Shown: in pieces, positions 45,691 through 53,245 of the stretch
How the letters are laid out: each line of letters begins with the position of its first letter
Numbering within the stretch: the stretch's first letter is position 1
NCBI GenBank assembly: GCA_028291515.1
Contig: JAQGHU010000008.1
Coordinates: 1-64,000, forward strand
Direction: 5' to 3'
Length of the DNA: 64,000 nt
Source: Schlesneria sp.
Lineage (GTDB): Bacteria; Planctomycetota; Planctomycetia; Planctomycetales; Planctomycetaceae
Translations under genes and position numbers: made by a program
The notes under the pieces: model-generated
Told to the model about the DNA's origin: nothing
Databases searched by the model: none
What the model saw: the letters and a program-made list of their open reading frames with translations, nothing else

Positions 45691-47139
45691 GTGTCGACCC
45701 GTAACATCTGCCGCAAGCAGCAAATTGCCAGGCAGTCTCACATGACCTCAGGGACAGATCGCCAAGTCGGTGTTAGCGGAGAATACTTGGTCACTCCACC
45801 AAAACGCCGACGCCAAAAACAATCGAGTGCAACTGAGACATCTCAGCCCTTCAGATTGGTAGCGATTCGCTCCGTCAATTCACTGGCGACGCCGGACGGA
45901 ACGGCATTGCTGCTCCTGGAAAACTTTCACCGATTCCTTTCGTCAGCCGAGATCGTACAGGCGCTGGCTCAGCAGATCCTGGCCGGGAAACAGAACCGAA
46001 CGATCGTCGTGATCCTTGCACCGGTAGTCCAGTTGCCGGTGGAACTCGAAAACTTGTTCGTGGTGATCGAGCACGAACTCCCCGATCGGGAGCAATTGAC
46101 TGAGATCGCCCGTGGGATTGCCACGGAGCCATCTGAACTCCCGAACGGGCAGGAACTTGAAACGGTGCTCGACGCGGCGGCCGGGCTGACTCGGCTGGAA
46201 GCCGAAAATGCCTTCAGCCTGTCGCTCGTTCGACAAGGCAAGATCACCAGTGACACCGTGTGGGAACTGAAGTCGGGGATGCTGAAGAAGTCGGGCCTGT
46301 TGGAGCTGCATCGAGGTCGTGAAGACTTCGGTGGCTCGGTGGTCTGGCATCGCTCAAGAGCTTCTGCAAGCGGGCACTGTTGCAACCCAGCCGCGGAAAT
46401 TCCGCCAAACGTCCCAAAGGTGTCCTGTTGTTGTCGCCGCCGGGTTGCGGAAAAAGTCAGTTTTGTAAGAGCCTCGGAACCGAGGTTGGGCGACCGGTCT
46501 TGATTCTGGACATCGGTAGCTTGATGGGATCGCTCGTCGGGCAGAGCGAGGAGCGGACTCGCCAGGCTCTGAAGATCATCGACGCCATGGCCCCCTGTGT
46601 GTGCATGATCGACGAAGTCGAGAAAGCCTTCGCAGGGGTTAATGGTAGTGGGGATTCGGGCGTGGCGTCCCGAATGTTCGGGACGTTTTTAAGTTGGCTG
46701 AACGACCACGAATCCGATGTCTTCGTCGTGTGTACGTCGAATGAAATTTCGCGATTGCCTCCAGAGTTTGGGCGTTCTGAGCGATTTGACGGAATTTTTT
46801 TTCCTCGACCTGCCCACACGCGAGGAGAAAGAGGCGATTTGGAACATCTACCGTGATCAGTTCGACATTGATGGCAATCAGAGGATGCCGGATGACAACA
46901 ACTGGACTGGGGCAGAGATCAAAGCCTGCTGCCGGTTGTCGACGTTACTTGATGTACCGCTCGCCCAGGCGGCGCAGAATGTCGTTCCCATCGCTGTAAC
47001 TGCGGCTGAAAACATCGAACGACTTCGCAACTGGGCAAGTGGACGCTGTTTGTCGGCCCAACAACCAGGAATCTATCAGGCTTTGGATGGGAAATCTGGG
47101 TCGCGGCGGAAGGTGAATCGCGATTCTTCGAGGAACTGA
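45691..47139 (+). pseudogene. AAA+ ATPase gene broken by two compensating frameshifts
   Basis: Three frames join into one AAA+ protein of about 480 residues of the Ycf46-like type. The first part has a degenerate N-terminal ATPase-like domain with LLLLENFHRFL. The second has the P-loop LSPPGCGKSQ, the Walker B CMIDEVEKAF and the sensor VVCTSNEISRLP. The third begins at LDLPTREEKEAIW. The first shift lies near 46338, in a GGTGGCTCGGTGG stretch. The second lies in a run of eight T at 46795-46802; seven T would restore frame. The net shift is zero. Either the gene has decayed, or the T run allows slippage, or the sequence has errors. The true start is uncertain; ATG 45742 is an alternative. Confidence 0.65.
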
Positions 47140-47190
47140 AGTGCATCTGTTAAGCCATCCGGCAATATCTAGCGGCCCGGCAATTTCACC

Positions 47191-47412
47191 TCATAACCCT
47201 TCCATTAACTCGGATAGGGCGATTCCCAGTGTATCGGCGATTGCTTCAATGTTCCGCAGTGCCACATTGCGTTCGCCTCGCTCGATCCCACCCATGTAGG
47301 TTCGATCGAGTTGGCAAGCTGCCGCGAAGCTCTCTTGGGTATAGCCTTGCTCCTTCCGCAATTCGCGGACTCGCAGTCCAAATCGCTCCAAGATGTCGGC
47401 TCGTTTTCCCAT
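47191..47412 (-). CDS. XRE-family helix-turn-helix regulator
   Basis: The 73-residue protein is almost entirely one Cro/C1-type domain: [20 protein letters not shown], then [17 protein letters not shown], then [16 protein letters not shown]. It resembles small regulators of restriction-modification and mobile elements. Direct repeats upstream of its own start are likely operators. A start three codons upstream (47421) is possible. It is the only minus-strand gene in this block, divergent from the genes to its right. Confidence 0.85.
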   Translation of the reverse strand: MGKRADILERFGLRVRELRKEQGYTQESFAAACQLDRTYMGGIERGERNVALRNIEAIADTLGIALSELMEGL

Positions 47413-47433
47413 ACGAACCATTGGATGTTGACA

Positions 47434-47489
47434 ATAAGCATCACTCTACGGACTATGAGTATCATTTTGGTCTGACGACAATGAGTATC
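47434..47489. promoter_or_regulatory. Direct-repeat operators of the XRE regulator
   Basis: ATGAGTATC occurs at 47455-47463 and 47481-47489, 26 bp apart. A weaker copy, ATAAGCATC, lies at 47434-47442. They stand just upstream of the regulator start and in front of the divergent genes. Confidence 0.55.
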
Positions 47490-47640
47490 GTCTGCTGCAG
47501 CAAATAGTGGCCCACAGGAATTCACGGAGTCACCGCCTCACATGTCGGTGTGTCCCAGACAGAGCGATGAACGTCTACGTCATTGACAAACCGATGACAG
47601 GCCAACAGTTCCCAACACTACCTCTTCGGATGCCATCACT

Positions 47641-48642
47641 ATGACCTCAGAACCTGCGTCACCACCTAACAAAGAGCCCGCGGTTCCGCCGCATAGCGTG
47701 CTTCGAGCGGTACGCCCGTGGCTCGGCTCCGCTGCACTTCTGTCCGGTGGAGTGTTAGTCATCGTCGTTCTGCTAATCGGCAGGGCAGTCATGCATTGGT
47801 GGAAAGGCGAAGGGAGCGCCTTTGCCGAGACTTTCGCGACTTGCTTATTCCTCGTGGTAGGCTTGGCGGCCTTTCTATCTATTTGGTGGGTCGCGAACAA
47901 AATCGAACAACGTTTTCGTTCGGACGCTCAAGCGAAGACAGAGCCGGCTGGGGTACTGCAAGAACTTAAGGGATGTCTATTCGGAAGTGTCTCATTGCCG
48001 GTCGTCTTTCTGATGATGGCGTTGGCCGGTCGAGGACCTCAACAAACTCAGCAATCATTCCACCGGGGCGGCGACACAGATAAACAAGTCATTTGGATGA
48101 GCCCAGAGGCGATTAAAGAACGCGTCCAACGGAAGGATGCAACCCTTCGCTTCTGGAACATCGCTGTGACTAATCTCCATTCGGTCCGATTTCAAACTCC
48201 ATCAGGTCAGGAACTCGCCGAGAAATACTACGAACGAATGTTTCAACAATTGCGACAGCAGTCTGAAGCGGCGAAACGAGCATCGACGGTAAATGTGGAT
48301 GCGGACTTGGTGCAAATGGTAGCGCGCCAATTGGCAGTTGAGGACGAGCTTCTCCAACTTAGAAGTCAGTTGGATGAATTCATGAAGAACGAAAAACTCG
48401 CACCTCCCACTGATTCTGTCGATCAACGGATGGCGCTGACTAAGCTTCTGGCTGAGTCAGTCCAAGCGAACCCCGCTGTTCTTGAGAAGATACCTCCTGG
48501 CCCGATCGGCGAATGGATCAAAACGGGGCTGCGCGTCGAAGAACAGAGGCAAGAGCAGCTTCGTGATATCGAACTCATGCAGGCAGTTTTGCAGGAACGG
48601 TACAAAGGGACCAGCTTCCCTCTTCCTACGATTGCCCCCTGA
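47641..48642 (+). CDS. Membrane protein of unknown family
   Basis: The 333-residue protein has three likely membrane segments (about 28-48, 62-84 and 112-130). A soluble C-terminal half follows, with two helical stretches that may form coiled coils (about 190-260 and 290-320). I recognise no domain. It begins a series of plus-strand genes that look like a conserved block of planctomycete elements and ends at a terminator. Confidence 0.6.
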   Translation: MTSEPASPPNKEPAVPPHSVLRAVRPWLGSAALLSGGVLVIVVLLIGRAVMHWWKGEGSAFAETFATCLFLVVGLAAFLSIWWVANKIEQRFRSDAQAKTEPAGVLQELKGCLFGSVSLPVVFLMMALAGRGPQQTQQSFHRGGDTDKQVIWMSPEAIKERVQRKDATLRFWNIAVTNLHSVRFQTPSGQELAEKYYERMFQQLRQQSEAAKRASTVNVDADLVQMVARQLAVEDELLQLRSQLDEFMKNEKLAPPTDSVDQRMALTKLLAESVQANPAVLEKIPPGPIGEWIKTGLRVEEQRQEQLRDIELMQAVLQERYKGTSFPLPTIAP

Positions 48643-48674
48643 CTCCTCAATTCAGTGTCGTCGCGAAATCAACG

Positions 48675-48712
48675 CCGTTCGATCCCTTCCGGGACCGAGC
48701 GGCTTTTTGCTT
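48675..48712 (+). terminator. Terminator between element B genes
   Basis: A 12-bp stem with one mismatch and one wobble, CCGTTCGATCCC and GGGACCGAGCGG with a TTCC loop, is followed by CTTTTTGCTTTT. Confidence 0.8.
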
Positions 48713-48744
48713 TTCCACTTGAGAACTCCTGAGAAAGGAACGCC

Positions 48745-49707
48745 ATGGCGACTTCACTCCTCGATGAACCATCGACTGATTCGTCAGACGGTACAACCGC
48801 CGCGGAACGCTTACGCGGCACGATGGCAGCTATCAAGCTGAGTTTCACTTGGCTTGGTACGCGGAAGACTCTCACGGTCGAACAGAAGAACCAAGCTGCC
48901 GACTCGTTCGGTGCTGAAGGGAAATTCCTGTCGGCAGGAAAGAAGTTACTCGACACATCGCATCCAGCGTTCAAAGCAGTGACAGCGATCAAAGGACGCT
49001 GCCTGAGCTACTGGCGGGCGGTGTCATTGCCATATCCCGAGCCCGGCATCCGTCTGATTTCGCAGCGAACAATAGGCGAATTCGATCAGCAGATGTCAAC
49101 ATTCCGCGAAGAACTGACGGAAGCTGTCGAGACACTCGATCAGCAATACGAGGAGCTTCGAGTCGCCGCGAGGCGACGGCTCGGAAATCTGTATAACCCC
49201 GGTGACTACCCAGTGTCACTGATCGGCCTATTCGGTATCGAGCACGAATACCCATCGGTGGAACCGCCGGACTACCTCCGGCAGCTTAATCCACAGCTGT
49301 ATGAACAGGAATGCCAACGTGTTCAGTCACGTTTCGATGAAGCGGTGCAACTAGCCGAGCAGGCGTTTCTCGAAGAATTGTCCAAGCTGGTCGAACATCT
49401 CGGCGATCGATTGAGCGGCGAAGCTGACGGCAAGCCCAAGGTGTTCCGGGACACCGCTGTAACGAATCTGACTGAATTCTTCGAGCGGTTTCGCTCGTTG
49501 AATGTTCGCTCAAACGACCAAATGGATGAACTCGTCCAGCGAGCCCAACGCGTTATGAATGGCGTGGGACCGCAGCAATTACGTGACAACGCTTCGCTGC
49601 GCCAGCGTTTGGGAACTCAACTGTCGAGCGTGCAATCGGGGCTCGATGGCCTGATGGTCGATCGTCCTCGCCGCAACATTCTGCGTCGACCGCAACCGGA
49701 GGGATGA
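48745..49707 (+). CDS. Helical protein of unknown function, DUF3150-like
   Basis: The 320-residue protein is rich in helices. Features include the N-terminal IKLSFTWLGTRKTLTVEQK, then LDTSHPAFKAVTAIKGRCLSYW, and a long helical C-terminal half with AQLAEQAFLEELSKLVEHL-type repeats. The N-terminal phrase and length resemble DUF3150 proteins of plasmids and phages, but I am not sure. GAGAAAGG precedes the ATG. It overlaps the next gene by an ATGA junction. Confidence 0.55.
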   Translation: MATSLLDEPSTDSSDGTTAAERLRGTMAAIKLSFTWLGTRKTLTVEQKNQAADSFGAEGKFLSAGKKLLDTSHPAFKAVTAIKGRCLSYWRAVSLPYPEPGIRLISQRTIGEFDQQMSTFREELTEAVETLDQQYEELRVAARRRLGNLYNPGDYPVSLIGLFGIEHEYPSVEPPDYLRQLNPQLYEQECQRVQSRFDEAVQLAEQAFLEELSKLVEHLGDRLSGEADGKPKVFRDTAVTNLTEFFERFRSLNVRSNDQMDELVQRAQRVMNGVGPQQLRDNASLRQRLGTQLSSVQSGLDGLMVDRPRRNILRRPQPEG

Positions 49708-49952
49708 TGGACATCATCATTGCACCGACCGGTGGCATTCGTTGCGTCTACGACGAATCGATTGATCTGAGCTCCCTCGGCCAAGTCTCAATTCGACGAG
49801 GCTCGCACGTTGAACCAACCTCTGACGGGCAATGGACTGCTGATCTCTCACCGGTCAATGGGCCGATGTTGGGACCATTCGCGATTCGGTCTGATGCCCT
49901 GAGTGCCGAAGTCACCTGGTTGCGGGACCACTGGTTGATCCCAGGCGGTTGA
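49704..49952 (+). CDS. Small conserved protein coupled to the preceding gene
   Basis: The 82-residue protein has the motif IRCVYDE-x-IDLSSLG, then SIRRGSHVEPT, then GPFAIRSDALSAEVTWLRDHWL. I have the impression of many close relatives in planctomycete mobile elements, all without known role. The start overlaps the previous stop by 4 bp. The even strand-turn-helix pattern suggests one small folded domain. Confidence 0.65.
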   Translation: MMDIIIAPTGGIRCVYDESIDLSSLGQVSIRRGSHVEPTSDGQWTADLSPVNGPMLGPFAIRSDALSAEVTWLRDHWLIPGG

Positions 49953-50004
49953 TCTGAATTAAGTGAATTGTCGCCTCGCAGATGCGGGGCGGTTGTGTTT
50001 CTCA

Positions 50005-50035
50005 CGACCGCCCACGCCGGGCGGTCGTTTTCCTT
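50005..50035 (+). terminator. Terminator between small element B genes
   Basis: A perfect 9-bp stem, CGACCGCCC and GGGCGGTCG, is followed by TTTTCCTTTT. Confidence 0.8.
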
Positions 50036-50052
50036 TTCCTACGGAGAATGAC

Positions 50053-50283
50053 ATGTCTCGACGACACCAACACGATCTCGACTGCGCCGTCGCCACCGCC
50101 ACAGGCGAAGAATTACGTGTCATCCGCCGCCGCGGCTTTTCCCTGATCGATCTCCAAGACGACAACTTCGACCCTGAAGTGGATCAACGTCTGCCGCTCG
50201 TCTTCGACTGGGACGAACACGAGTTGTCCCACGAATGTCATCGTCCGTTCCCCACTATGACTTTGCTCGCCGAGGTGGCTTGA
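50053..50283 (+). CDS. Small acidic protein, unknown
   Basis: The 76-residue protein (MSRRHQHDLDCAVATATG and on) has a central RVIRRRGFSLIDLQDD segment and an acidic region after it. GGAG precedes the ATG. Its end lies just before a GTG start of the next gene. No family is recognised. Confidence 0.55.
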   Translation: MSRRHQHDLDCAVATATGEELRVIRRRGFSLIDLQDDNFDPEVDQRLPLVFDWDEHELSHECHRPFPTMTLLAEVA

Positions 50284-50284
50284 G

Positions 50285-50530
50285 GTGGATCAGAACGAGC
50301 GACGCCAACGGCTGGACCGACTGGAGGCAGCCAGTGAGAAATACGTCGTGTTCTGTGGTGTCATCTGTTTCGTCGCGTTCATCCTGCTGGGCTGGCCTGC
50401 GCTCATTGCGTGGGCCGGCCTGGCTTGGGCAATGGACCAATTCTGCCAGGCGATGCGGGGTAGCACCCCGACCCCACGTCCTCAACAGACCCGTCACACC
50501 AAAAAGTCAAAAGGGAGGTGCTGTGATTGA
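50285..50530 (+). CDS. Small membrane protein, GTG start
   Basis: The 81-residue protein has a short helical N-terminus, a long membrane hairpin (about 20-50) and a Pro/Arg/Lys-rich tail ending in GRCCD. It starts with GTG one base after the previous stop and overlaps the next gene by 8 bp, as in a coupled operon. Function unknown. Confidence 0.55.
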   Translation: MDQNERRQRLDRLEAASEKYVVFCGVICFVAFILLGWPALIAWAGLAWAMDQFCQAMRGSTPTPRPQQTRHTKKSKGRCCD

Positions 50531-51102
50531 GCTTTCTCGCAAACAAATCCAATGTATCCGATCAACTATGCGTCAGGCTCTGGGACGGCGAGTACCAGTC
50601 ATGACAATTCAAGCGATTTCCGATGCACTTCTCATCCGTGCCACTAATGACTTTGTCGCCATCGAATGTCGACTTACTGGCAGCGACCAACCTGCATGCT
50701 TTGCAATTCCCTTTGATGCACTCGCTGCGCGCGAAGGGCGTCAGGACGACACCGTCCGATTCGAGCAGGCCACCGACATGGTTACGTTGCGATGGTTCGA
50801 CGCCGATATCCCTCAGTCGGCTCAGTTCTCAACGTCTGAACCGATTTCGATGCCGGAATTGCCAAGCGCCTTCATGGCGATTGATCGGCAGTTTCTCGAT
50901 GCGATGGCCGATGAACGGACGTACGGCGACGAAATCACAAATCAGGGCGATCAAGACGATCTCGGGTCGCCAGCGACTGGACCTCGGGCCGCAATTGGAA
51001 AAATTCGGCGTTTGCGCCGTCGAGGACCTCGGCATCCAACAGGCGTCGCAGTTAATCGACGACCTGAAATCCCAACCCGTGGGGATGGGAGGAAGCCGAT
51101 GA
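50523..51102 (+). pseudogene. DnaN-like (sliding clamp) gene with internal frameshift or deletion
   Basis: The first 140 codons, from a GTG with AAGGGAGG upstream, resemble the N-terminal domain of a DNA polymerase III beta-like protein found in planctomycete elements (LSRKQIQCIRSTMRQAL, then FAIPFDALAAREGR). Near 50940 this frame loses sense. The next frame then carries a convincing tail (LEKFGVCAVEDLGIQQASQLID) whose TGA overlaps the ATG of the nuclease gene. So the original gene or genes ended in that tail. A deletion joining two genes, or one frameshift plus loss of the clamp's middle, explains this. It should not make a working clamp. Confidence 0.5.
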
Positions 51103-51923
51103 TCGCTCCGGCCGTTGGGGCGAACACCGTAGTGCAATCACCACCCCAGCGCGACTACATCAGCTTTTCTGCGATCAGTACCTATCAGCAGTGTCCGCTG
51201 AAGTATTTCTTCAAGTACATCGAGGGACTTGAAGATAAGTTCGCCACCACGAGCCTGGCTTTGGGTGGTGCGATTCACTCGGCCGCTGAATTCCACTTCA
51301 ACGAATTGCTGGCCGGTAGTCCACCGCCTGATCACGACACGTTGCGGGGAGTGTTTTGGGAGGAATGGCAGTCGCGATGCAATGCTGCTTCGATCCGCTT
51401 TGGGAAAGGAGAGGACCTCGACTCGGTTGAAAAAACAGCAGATCGCGTCATCGCTGCGTTTCGGGATAGTGAGTTCGCCCGACCGACGGGCACCATTCTC
51501 GGCATCGAGGAAGAACTACGGCTACCATTGATTCCTGGACTTCCAGATATTCTGGGTCGCATCGACCTCATCGTCGATACCGACGATGCGCTGAAGATCA
51601 TCGATCTTAAAACCGCTCGGTCGCGATGGAGCACTGACCAAGCCGAACGAGCTGGGGAGCAACTGATGCTCTACGCGGCACTCGCGAAGGATCTGGTTCC
51701 GGGCAAGCCGATGCAACTGGAATTTGCTGTCATCACAAAGACCGCGAACCCTACCGTGGAGTGCTTTCCCGTCTCTCTAAGGGAATTCCGGATCGAGCGC
51801 ACCAAACGAGTCATGGAAAGTGTTTGGTCCGCAGTGCAATCACGGCACTTTTACCCAGCACCATCTCCGATGACCTGTCCTAGTTGTTCGTTCCGGAACG
51901 AATGTGACGCGTGGATAGGATAA
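51099..51923 (+). CDS. RecB-like PD-(D/E)XK nuclease
   Basis: The 274-residue protein belongs to the PD-(D/E)XK nucleases of the RecB/Cas4/AddB type. It starts with ISFSAISTYQQCPLKYFFKYIEG, has LGGAIHSAAEFHF, then GRIDLIVDTDDALKIIDLKTAR, where D and K make the active site, then GEQLMLYAAL. The C-terminus has CPSCSFRNEC, which with the first Cys could hold an iron-sulfur cluster. GGAGGAAG precedes the ATG, and the start overlaps the previous frame by ATGA. It should process DNA ends during element replication or recombination. Confidence 0.85.
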   Translation: MIAPAVGANTVVQSPPQRDYISFSAISTYQQCPLKYFFKYIEGLEDKFATTSLALGGAIHSAAEFHFNELLAGSPPPDHDTLRGVFWEEWQSRCNAASIRFGKGEDLDSVEKTADRVIAAFRDSEFARPTGTILGIEEELRLPLIPGLPDILGRIDLIVDTDDALKIIDLKTARSRWSTDQAERAGEQLMLYAALAKDLVPGKPMQLEFAVITKTANPTVECFPVSLREFRIERTKRVMESVWSAVQSRHFYPAPSPMTCPSCSFRNECDAWIG

Positions 51924-51957
51924 CAATCGACTTCACTCGAACACTTGGAGGATAGAC

Positions 51958-52095
51958 ATGGAATCGTTATTGGCGATAGCGATCTTGGCAGCAATCGGCT
52001 GCTGGGCCTACAAGGTCGGTAAACAGACCGGCTCGCGTGGCGGTTTCCGGGCCGGATGGCGGCGAGGTCGCAACTCAGCGGGTCGAGTGAAATAG
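51958..52095 (+). CDS. 45-residue membrane protein with an Arg/Gly-rich tail
   Basis: The frame codes for a short N-terminal membrane helix (LLAIAILAAIGCWAY) followed by a basic tail (KQTGSRGGFRAGWRRGRN). TTGGAGGA precedes the ATG at a good distance. It is followed by a strong terminator. The basic tail could bind nucleic acid at the membrane. Function unknown. Confidence 0.5.
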   Translation: MESLLAIAILAAIGCWAYKVGKQTGSRGGFRAGWRRGRNSAGRVK

Positions 52096-52130
52096 GACGC
52101 GACAAGAGACATAACAGGTGTCGTTGACCT

Positions 52131-52168
52131 TGGGGGCGGGCGTTATTGCCCGCCCCCAATCGTGTTTT
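52131..52168 (+). terminator. Strong terminator closing the element B gene block
   Basis: A perfect 11-bp G/C stem, TGGGGGCGGGC and GCCCGCCCCCA with a GTTATT-type loop, is followed by ATCGTGTTTTC. Confidence 0.9.
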
Positions 52169-52170
52169 CT

Positions 52171-52618
52171 TAGCTATCAGCCGAATCGGAAACTGATCAA
52201 GAGTGTCACAAATGATCAGGATGCCATCCAACCAGCTACAATCGCGATCCGCTTTTTTCTCCAAGCACTTCGATGTGTCGGACCGACGCAAAAGATACTG
52301 AGAAAAGGCAGACACAACCCGATCTCCCAATCATTTGGTCCCGACGACCGAGGTTGAGCTTCGCGCCCTATTTCTCTCCGCCGGCTTTCGTACACCTGCG
52401 CGGGTGGCGACGAGTCGCCTAAGCTTGTGAGAATCGTAATCTACCGAGATACGCAATCCTCCGAGTAATAACCTCAACTTAGAAATCGCCGACCATAAGG
52501 GCGAAGACGGCCAAAAAGCGCCAAGCAGCCGATTCCAATGTCCGCAAGCTCAGGATAAAGCTCGCGAACGCCAGTATACAGAATTATGTCCGCAAACCTC
52601 GCCAGAATGCCGACTTCA
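52171..52618. other. Stretch without a supported gene
   Basis: This 450-bp region between the last small element gene and the DUF3147-like gene shows no frame with a ribosome site or recognisable protein, no obvious repeat and no third copy of the att sequence. It may hold the right edge of element B. Confidence 0.4.
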
Positions 52619-52954
52619 CTACGTCGGTGTCAGCCACAACCACAACCCGATCGTCGCGATTGCCAAGGCCAGGCCGATCACGAATGCAAGCCAGAAGTCG
52701 AGGCGGAAGCATTGTGCAAAAGCAAGCGGCACGAAAAATGGCAATCCCAGCGGCACGAGTATCAGGGTTTCGCGAGCCAGTCGGCTGATGGCGGGCAGGT
52801 CACGGTGTTGCTGCCACGACATCACCAGCGCGATCAAACTGATGATTGGTAATGTAAGTAAGAAGGCTCCTAGACGCGGTTGACGATGGGAGACTTCGGA
52901 CACGGCGACGATGATCGCGGCCGCAATGGCTGTTTTGATGATGATCCACCACAT
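52619..52954 (-). CDS. DUF3147-like four-helix membrane protein
   Basis: The 111-residue protein has four membrane segments (about 3-18, 26-44, 66-84 and 88-108) and the phrase SHRQPRLGAFLLTLPIISL. It resembles DUF3147 proteins, which are small and uncharacterised. It lies downstream of a cobalamin riboswitch on the same strand. Known targets of such riboswitches are B12 synthesis and cobalt or cobalamin uptake genes, so a part in cobalt or corrinoid transport is suggested. This role is inference. Confidence 0.6.
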   Translation of the reverse strand: MWWIIIKTAIAAAIIVAVSEVSHRQPRLGAFLLTLPIISLIALVMSWQQHRDLPAISRLARETLILVPLGLPFFVPLAFAQCFRLDFWLAFVIGLALAIATIGLWLWLTPT

Positions 52955-53045
52955 CGCAAGTTCCTATCCATCGAGACCGACGTTTGTATTGAGTAGCCGT
53001 GGCTCGCGGGTTGTAACGCGCGACAACCATTCAAGCCGTTTGGTT

Positions 53046-53170
53046 AAAAATGTGACTTCACATGACACCTTTTGAGTGGCAAAAGAACCCACCCGGCGGC
53101 AACGTCTGGACGGACTTTCCGTCGCCGAGTGGGCCTGCTCCGGATTTGCACCGGATACAGTTCGATCAAT
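53046..53170 (-). promoter_or_regulatory. Cobalamin riboswitch
   Basis: On the minus strand the sequence contains CCGGTGCAAATCCGGAGC, then GGCCCAC, then CGACGGAAAGTCCGTCCAGA and finally TTTTGCCACT. These are the conserved blocks of a cobalamin aptamer, with the short GACGGAAAGTCCGTC stem-loop close to that of the compact class II form. A palindrome ATGTGAAGTCACAT followed by TTTTT (53046-53063 region) comes after the aptamer and could be the switching terminator. The first gene downstream is the DUF3147-like gene, 90 bp away. Confidence 0.75.
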
Positions 53171-53245
53171 CAGCGAAATTATCTTTGTGTTCTGCTGTTC
53201 CCCAGTGAGTTGATAGTCATCATCATTTGCCGGGTAGTGAAGCCA

